Below the pieces are notes generated by a model. That model saw only the letters and a list, made by a program, of their open reading frames with translations, ran no database searches and was not told the DNA's origin. Of a stretch of DNA of 64,000 bases, positions 59,850-64,000 are shown in pieces. Each line of letters opens with the position of its first letter. Position 1 is the stretch's first letter. The stretch is from an uncultured Oscillospiraceae bacterium. GTDB lineage: Bacteria > Bacillota > Clostridia > Oscillospirales > Ruminococcaceae. The DNA is taken from assembly GCA_934232845.1 (NCBI GenBank), contig CAKQGD010000002.1:12079-76078 (forward strand). The letters are read 5' to 3'. The translations under genes and the position numbers were made by a program.

Positions 59850-61537
59850 TGGATACGTCTCTCTGGCAGCGCTATAAAAACGGACTTGCCTATCAGACGG
59901 CCATGGGCTTTGCCGACAGCTTTCCCCAGTGCGTGGATTTTAAAGAGGGAAGACAGTGGCCGCCTGCCACCAAGGCGACGCGAAACCTGCCGCGGCCGGT
60001 TTTTAACCTTTGCGACCGGTGCGTACGCACCAAGCGCGCCAACATTTTGAACCAGACAATCAAGCTGGTGTACTCGCCGGCGGAGGGGCTGCCCGGTGAC
60101 GACGACGACGACACCCTGCGCCGTGAGGAGGAGGGCGCTGGGGCGTTTACCGATTTTGCGCAGACGCTTTGGAACGAACTGCATCAGGACAGCTTGAACG
60201 AGGACTTTATCGATGACGCGGCGACGCTTGGCACGGGGATTTTTCATTACTACTGGGACGCGGACGCCGCCGCGGGGACGCGCCGGCCGTACAGGGGGGC
60301 GCTTCGCGGGGAAACGATTGATCCGGCGTGCGTCTTTTTCGGAGATCCGCAGGAAACCGATGTGCAGGCGCAGCCGTATATCCTGATCGCGTCGCGCGTT
60401 ACCGTCGGCAGTGTGCGTGCCCTCGCAAAGGCAGAAGGGCTTTCCGATGAAAAGATCCGCCTGATTGCGCCGGACGAGGAAAACCCCGAGCACTACGAGG
60501 CCTCTCGGCACGAACAGAAGGACGGGAAAAAATGCACTTTGCTGACGTGCTATTACCGGTCGGGCGGCAAGGTATATTTCGACAGAGCGACGCGGTCGGT
60601 TGGAGTGATCCGCGGCCGGTCGCTGACACCGGGACTGCCGGATCTTGGGGAAGGGCGCACGGCGCCGCAGGAACAAACGCCCGGGCCGGATGCGGCGCAG
60701 CGTGCGGACAAACAAAACGGCGCGGTCACGCGGTATCCCATCGCGGTCATGAGCTGGACGCGGCGCAGACGCTCGATCTACGGCATCGGCGAGGTGGAGG
60801 GGATGATCCCCGCACAGAAAGCCGTCAACTGGCTGATGGGGATGAACATTCTCTCCGCGCAGGATACGGCATGGCCCAAGATGATTGCCCGGCCCGGTGC
60901 GCTGCGTCAGGAAATCACAAACACACCCGGCGAGATTATCGAAGATCATTCCGCCGCGGGAGACGGAATTCGCTATCTCAACCCGCCGCCCGTCTCTGCC
61001 GCTACAACCGCGCTTGTAGATAAAATTACCGAGCTGACGCAGTATACCTCGGGTGTTTCCGAGGTGGTGGCGGGTGAGCCGTTCACCTCGACGATGGCGG
61101 CTTCCGCGATTATTGCGCTTCAAAATCAGGCGAAGCAGCCGATCGAGAATATCCAGCGGCGCTTTTATCGGGTGATTGAGGACGTCGGACGTATTTGGGA
61201 GCAATTCTTTAAGACCTACTACAGTCTGCCGCGCCCCATGACCGTGCGCGGCGAGGACGGAAAAACACGAAAGGAGCTTTTTGTCGGCGCGCGGTTCGCG
61301 GGAGTGGATTTTGCCCTTGACGTGGATGCGGGAGCGGGTTCTGCATATTCCGAGTCTCTCGCGCAGGCGACGCTGGAAAAGCTGTTTGAGATGGGGCAGA
61401 TCGACGCGGATACCTATATCGAGCTGTCGCCCAAGAGCATCATGCCTTTTAAAGAGCAGCTAAGGCGCCGTATGGAAGAGACGGCCCGCCGAAAAAGCGA
61501 AGAGGAGGTGAACGCGGATGCTTTGCCCAAGCTGTAA
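59846..61537 (+). CDS. Phage portal protein
   Basis: A 563-residue protein in the portal position between terminase and scaffold. It has the acidic/aromatic N-terminal wing, a TALVDKITELTQYTSGVSE-like helix followed by GEPFTSTMAASAIIALQNQA, the long stem helix of podovirus/siphovirus portals, and a charged C-terminal helix. ACGGAGG is six bases before the ATG. A stretch with four consecutive aspartates follows residue 85. Homology is judged from order and sequence style. Confidence 0.85.
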   Translation: MMDTSLWQRYKNGLAYQTAMGFADSFPQCVDFKEGRQWPPATKATRNLPRPVFNLCDRCVRTKRANILNQTIKLVYSPAEGLPGDDDDDTLRREEEGAGAFTDFAQTLWNELHQDSLNEDFIDDAATLGTGIFHYYWDADAAAGTRRPYRGALRGETIDPACVFFGDPQETDVQAQPYILIASRVTVGSVRALAKAEGLSDEKIRLIAPDEENPEHYEASRHEQKDGKKCTLLTCYYRSGGKVYFDRATRSVGVIRGRSLTPGLPDLGEGRTAPQEQTPGPDAAQRADKQNGAVTRYPIAVMSWTRRRRSIYGIGEVEGMIPAQKAVNWLMGMNILSAQDTAWPKMIARPGALRQEITNTPGEIIEDHSAAGDGIRYLNPPPVSAATTALVDKITELTQYTSGVSEVVAGEPFTSTMAASAIIALQNQAKQPIENIQRRFYRVIEDVGRIWEQFFKTYYSLPRPMTVRGEDGKTRKELFVGARFAGVDFALDVDAGAGSAYSESLAQATLEKLFEMGQIDADTYIELSPKSIMPFKEQLRRRMEETARRKSEEEVNADALPKL

Positions 61538-61697
61538 TACCGCGGCGATGATCGCGTCGGCACATACAGCGGTGCGGCACGATGATACGCCGGACATGCC
61601 GACCGAGGTATATACCGTACAGGAATTTGTCTGCCGCAACCGCAAATGCCCGCAGTACGGCAAAAAAATCGGAGAAACGCAGCATCGCTTGCTGTGA
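61518..61697 (+). CDS. Small phage zinc-ribbon protein
   Basis: A 59-residue protein starting at ATG 61518, preceded by a strong GAGGAGGTGA, within the last 20 bases of the portal gene. Cysteines C3, C6, C39 and C44 are spaced as in a zinc ribbon (CPSC ... CRNRKC). It is too short for most gene finders. Function unknown; small zinc proteins in phage structural clusters are often overlooked. Confidence 0.75.
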   Translation: MLCPSCNTAAMIASAHTAVRHDDTPDMPTEVYTVQEFVCRNRKCPQYGKKIGETQHRLL

Positions 61698-61791
61698 AAA
61701 GCCGGAGAGTGTAAAACGGTTTTCTTTCGATATGGCTGCAAAACGGCGCCGGCAGAACCTCGCCAAAAAACGGTGAAAGGAGAAACGAAAA

Positions 61792-62493
61792 ATGAAAGAA
61801 CAAAAGGCTGCAAATGCCGCTGCCTTGGCGGTACAAAAAGAGAAAGATTCTCTTTTGGAAAAGCGAAAGGCAGCGGAGGCCGGCGACGCCTCCGGCGATT
61901 TTGGGGCGGGTGACACGAGAGCGCGCACCAAAGCGTTTTCCGACCGGCTCAACCGGATGAGCCGAAAGGCTGTGGACGATTTTGTCGCGTCGATGGGACT
62001 GACCGATGAAGCGACGGGAGAGCCGGTCTCTACCCGGGAACAGTACGAGGCGTATCTGGCGGCGCATCCGCAGGAGAGCAAAGACGTTCAAAACGAGGAA
62101 ACAGAGGCGCTGCGGGAGGAAATTTCCCGTCTGCGTGTGCAGGAGCAGGACGCGGCTCTGCTTGCCGATCCTGCCAGAGGAGAGGCCTACCGCGCGGTGC
62201 GCGATCAGGTGCTTGCCCTTGTGGAGGAATGCAGAAACGCGGGCTATTCCGAGGTGGACGTCGGAGCTGCGTTTGCGGCGGTGCTGCGCCGGGAATGCGA
62301 GAAGATTTTTCAGCACATTGAAGAACAGGCGGAGACCCGCGCGGTGCGGCGGCTTTCCGACACGGCGCGCGCATCCGTCGGCAAGCTTGGCGGAGGCGAC
62401 ACACCCGTGAAACCGGACTATGCCGCCATGTCGGACGAGGAGTTTGACCGCCAGCTTGCGCTGGCGCGCAGCGGAGCTCTGCGTGCAAAATGA
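61792..62493 (+). CDS. Phage capsid scaffold-like protein
   Basis: A 233-residue, Ala/Glu/Arg-rich helical protein placed just before the major capsid gene. Residues about 95-125 look like a coiled coil (EETEALREEISRLRVQEQD). Composition and position are those of head scaffolding proteins. AAAGGAG precedes the ATG. The last residues (FDRQLALARSGALRAK) could be a capsid-binding helix. Confidence 0.8.
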   Translation: MKEQKAANAAALAVQKEKDSLLEKRKAAEAGDASGDFGAGDTRARTKAFSDRLNRMSRKAVDDFVASMGLTDEATGEPVSTREQYEAYLAAHPQESKDVQNEETEALREEISRLRVQEQDAALLADPARGEAYRAVRDQVLALVEECRNAGYSEVDVGAAFAAVLRRECEKIFQHIEEQAETRAVRRLSDTARASVGKLGGGDTPVKPDYAAMSDEEFDRQLALARSGALRAK

Positions 62494-62508
62494 AAGGAGT
62501 AATGACAC

Positions 62509-63426
62509 ATGGCAACCCAGACCTATACGTTGCTCACGAATGAGCAGAAAACTTTTTATGAGAGGGCGCTGCTCAAGCGCCTTGTGCCGAATCTTGTATT
62601 CGCACAGTACGGGCAGAAAAAAGCAATTCCGAAAAACGAAGGCGACAAAATCAATTTCCGCCGCATCGGGGCACTGAGCGCGGCGACAACCCCTCTGACC
62701 GAGGGCACCACCCCGGACGGAAGCTCGCTGTCCGTCGGAAAGGTAGAGGCGACACTTGGCCAGTACGGAGATTTTGTTACGATTTCCGACAAGCTGGACA
62801 TGACGGGAATCGATCCCATTCTGACCGATACGGCGGAGGTGCTCGGCGAGGCCGCGGCCCTGACGGTGGATACCATCGTGCGCGACGTGGTATGCAGCGG
62901 CACCAATGTACAGTATGCCGGAGGCCGCGCCAACACGGACGCTCTGACCGCCGCCGATGTGATGACGGCAGCCGAGGTAAAGAAGGCCGTGCGCACTCTG
63001 CGCAAGGCGAACGCCAAGCCCATGGAGGACGGATTTTTCGTTGGGATTGTCGACCCCGAGACCGCCTACGATCTGATGGGAGACACGCTCTGGCAGGATG
63101 TATCGAAATATAACGGCGGCGAGGCGATTCTCAAGGGAGAGATCGGAAAGCTCGGCGGTGTGCGGTTTGTAGAGAGCACGAACGTCCCCGTGGAAGAGAA
63201 TGCATCGAAGGTGAAGGTGCATTCGTGCATGATTCTCGGCGCAGACGCCTACGGCGTTGTGGACGTGGAGGGCGGGTCCTCCGCTGAGATTATCGTCAAG
63301 CCCTTCGGCTCGGCGGGTTCGGCGGATCCTCTGGACCAGAGGGCCACCGCAGGCTACAAGCTGATGTTTACCGCGGTGCGTCTGCAGGAGCTGGCGATGC
63401 TTCGTTTGGAGTGCGCCGCATCGTAA
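62509..63426 (+). CDS. Major capsid protein, N4-gp56 family
   Basis: A 305-residue capsid protein. The N-terminus QTYTLLTNEQKTFYERALLK, then LVFAQYGQKKAIPKNEGDKI, and the later TTPLTEGTTPDG and GQYGDFVTISDKLDMT segments are the well-known features of N4-gp56 capsid proteins. AAAGGAG lies before the ATG. It is followed by two short genes as expected for head completion. Confidence 0.92.
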   Translation: MATQTYTLLTNEQKTFYERALLKRLVPNLVFAQYGQKKAIPKNEGDKINFRRIGALSAATTPLTEGTTPDGSSLSVGKVEATLGQYGDFVTISDKLDMTGIDPILTDTAEVLGEAAALTVDTIVRDVVCSGTNVQYAGGRANTDALTAADVMTAAEVKKAVRTLRKANAKPMEDGFFVGIVDPETAYDLMGDTLWQDVSKYNGGEAILKGEIGKLGGVRFVESTNVPVEENASKVKVHSCMILGADAYGVVDVEGGSSAEIIVKPFGSAGSADPLDQRATAGYKLMFTAVRLQELAMLRLECAAS

Positions 63427-63497
63427 AAGACACAAATGGTTTTTTAGAAAAATGCCGCGGGGATTTTCTCCGCGGCGCAAAATAAGGAGGAATTTTT

Positions 63498-63746
63498 ATG
63501 GCCAATAAAACAGAAACGAAACGTATGCCCGCGCATGATGAGTTTGAAAACGCCGCCGAAGCAGCGAAAGCCATGCTGGACGCGGAACCGAAGGTGCGTG
63601 TGCTGGTTCCTGCGGATCCTCTCAATCCATCGGACGGAGAGATCGAGCTTGGCATCAACGGCTATTTTTACACGGTGCGCCGCGGTGTGAGCACCGAGGT
63701 GCCGCACAGTATTGCGGCGCTGCTGACTCGGGCCCGCTATCTCTGA
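63498..63746 (+). CDS. Hypothetical phage protein after the capsid gene
   Basis: An 82-residue protein with AAGGAGG upstream of ATG 63498. The centre reads VLVPADPLNPSDGEIELGING and resembles small structural proteins encoded behind N4-gp56-type capsids. No function assigned. Confidence 0.7.
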   Translation: MANKTETKRMPAHDEFENAAEAAKAMLDAEPKVRVLVPADPLNPSDGEIELGINGYFYTVRRGVSTEVPHSIAALLTRARYL

Positions 63747-63759
63747 GGGGGTGCACGCC

Positions 63760-64000
63760 ATGACAAAGGGAGAGGCAAGAGAACAGTTTCTGCGGTATCT
63801 CGGCGCGGCGACCGTCAACGGCGCCGCGCGCTCGGACGCCGATCTCAAGGACGGCTTTGACTATCTGCTGTGGCCCGCGGTACTGCAGGCGGCGGCACAA
63901 TTTCCCACGATGAAAACCGCGTATGTGTGCGGAGAGTGGAATGTGCCGGAGGACTTCTTTGAACTGGTCGCCGCCGTTGGAGAGGATCAGTCCCCCGTCT
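63760..64000 (+). CDS. Phage head-tail protein (partial)
   Basis: The ATG at 63760 follows GAGGGGGTG and opens a frame that runs off the right edge after 80 codons. It starts TKGEAREQFLRYLGAA and has WPAVLQAAAQFPTM. By position it is probably a head-completion or connector protein. The prophage continues beyond the window. Confidence 0.65.
   Translation, partial: MTKGEAREQFLRYLGAATVNGAARSDADLKDGFDYLLWPAVLQAAAQFPTMKTAYVCGEWNVPEDFFELVAAVGEDQSPV

Noticed and set aside
61414..63480. 688-codon minus-strand open frame
   Set aside because: It spans several plus-strand phage genes with ribosome sites and family matches; it is an antisense artefact of high GC.
1..64000. CRISPR array or insertion sequence
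   Set aside because: No regularly spaced direct repeats and no transposase gene were recognised in the window.

Overview
This window is a moderately GC-rich bacterial chromosome segment whose gene content, strong AGGAGG-type ribosome sites, frequent TTG/GTG starts and sigma-A promoters point to a Clostridia/Oscillospirales-type Firmicute. Lineage clues are AsnA, EcfA1-EcfA2-EcfT-TruA, WalJ-RlmH, a DUF5711-like gene next to truA, a tandem glycine riboswitch, a NiCo riboswitch and a single-TatA Tat system. No tool was run: families are recognised by eye, and coordinates come from reading frames and start-site context.

Layout. 1-9.8 kb holds a flavodoxin-type reductase (partial, minus strand), asnA, an AEC transporter, an RlmD-type methyltransferase, an NSS sodium symporter, lrgAB, a membrane-anchored polysaccharide deacetylase, a bactofilin and tspO. 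10-22.5 kb is housekeeping: tRNA-Val, ruvCAB, glmM, an RlmI-like methyltransferase, the ECF transporter module, truA, a DUF5711-like protein, cvpA and a zinc-finger Clp ATPase. 22.5-28.5 kb holds hairpin-rich intergenic DNA, a highly expressed-looking secreted acidic protein, a small class B PBP, and a LysM/G5/M23 peptidase. 28.5-34.4 kb is murA, a C_GCAxxG_C_C protein, walJ, rlmH, tex and an ABM-type protein. 34.4-36.8 kb has a GH5-like lipoprotein gene with two compensating frameshifts, tRNA-Val, a DUF421 gene and tRNA-Lys.

36.98-41 kb is the most unusual block: a self-contained cassette with its own AT-rich promoter region. It encodes a 30-residue membrane peptide, a metallo-beta-lactamase-fold protein with a twin-arginine signal, a ten-helix membrane protein of no recognised family, a small soluble protein, TatA and TatC. 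It looks like a Tat translocon encoded with its own substrate.

41-57.7 kb holds pyruvate carboxylase; a glycine-riboswitch-controlled TRIC-type channel with a DapF-like protein; an amino-acid ABC importer; two diguanylate cyclases; a second copy of the secreted acidic protein with a matching promoter and leader motif; a threonine-aldolase-like enzyme; a NiCo-riboswitch-controlled CDF exporter; a 59-residue zinc-type protein; and a formate/nitrite-type channel. From about 58 kb to the right edge is the morphogenesis module of a prophage (terminase, portal, scaffold, N4-gp56-type capsid), which continues beyond the window.
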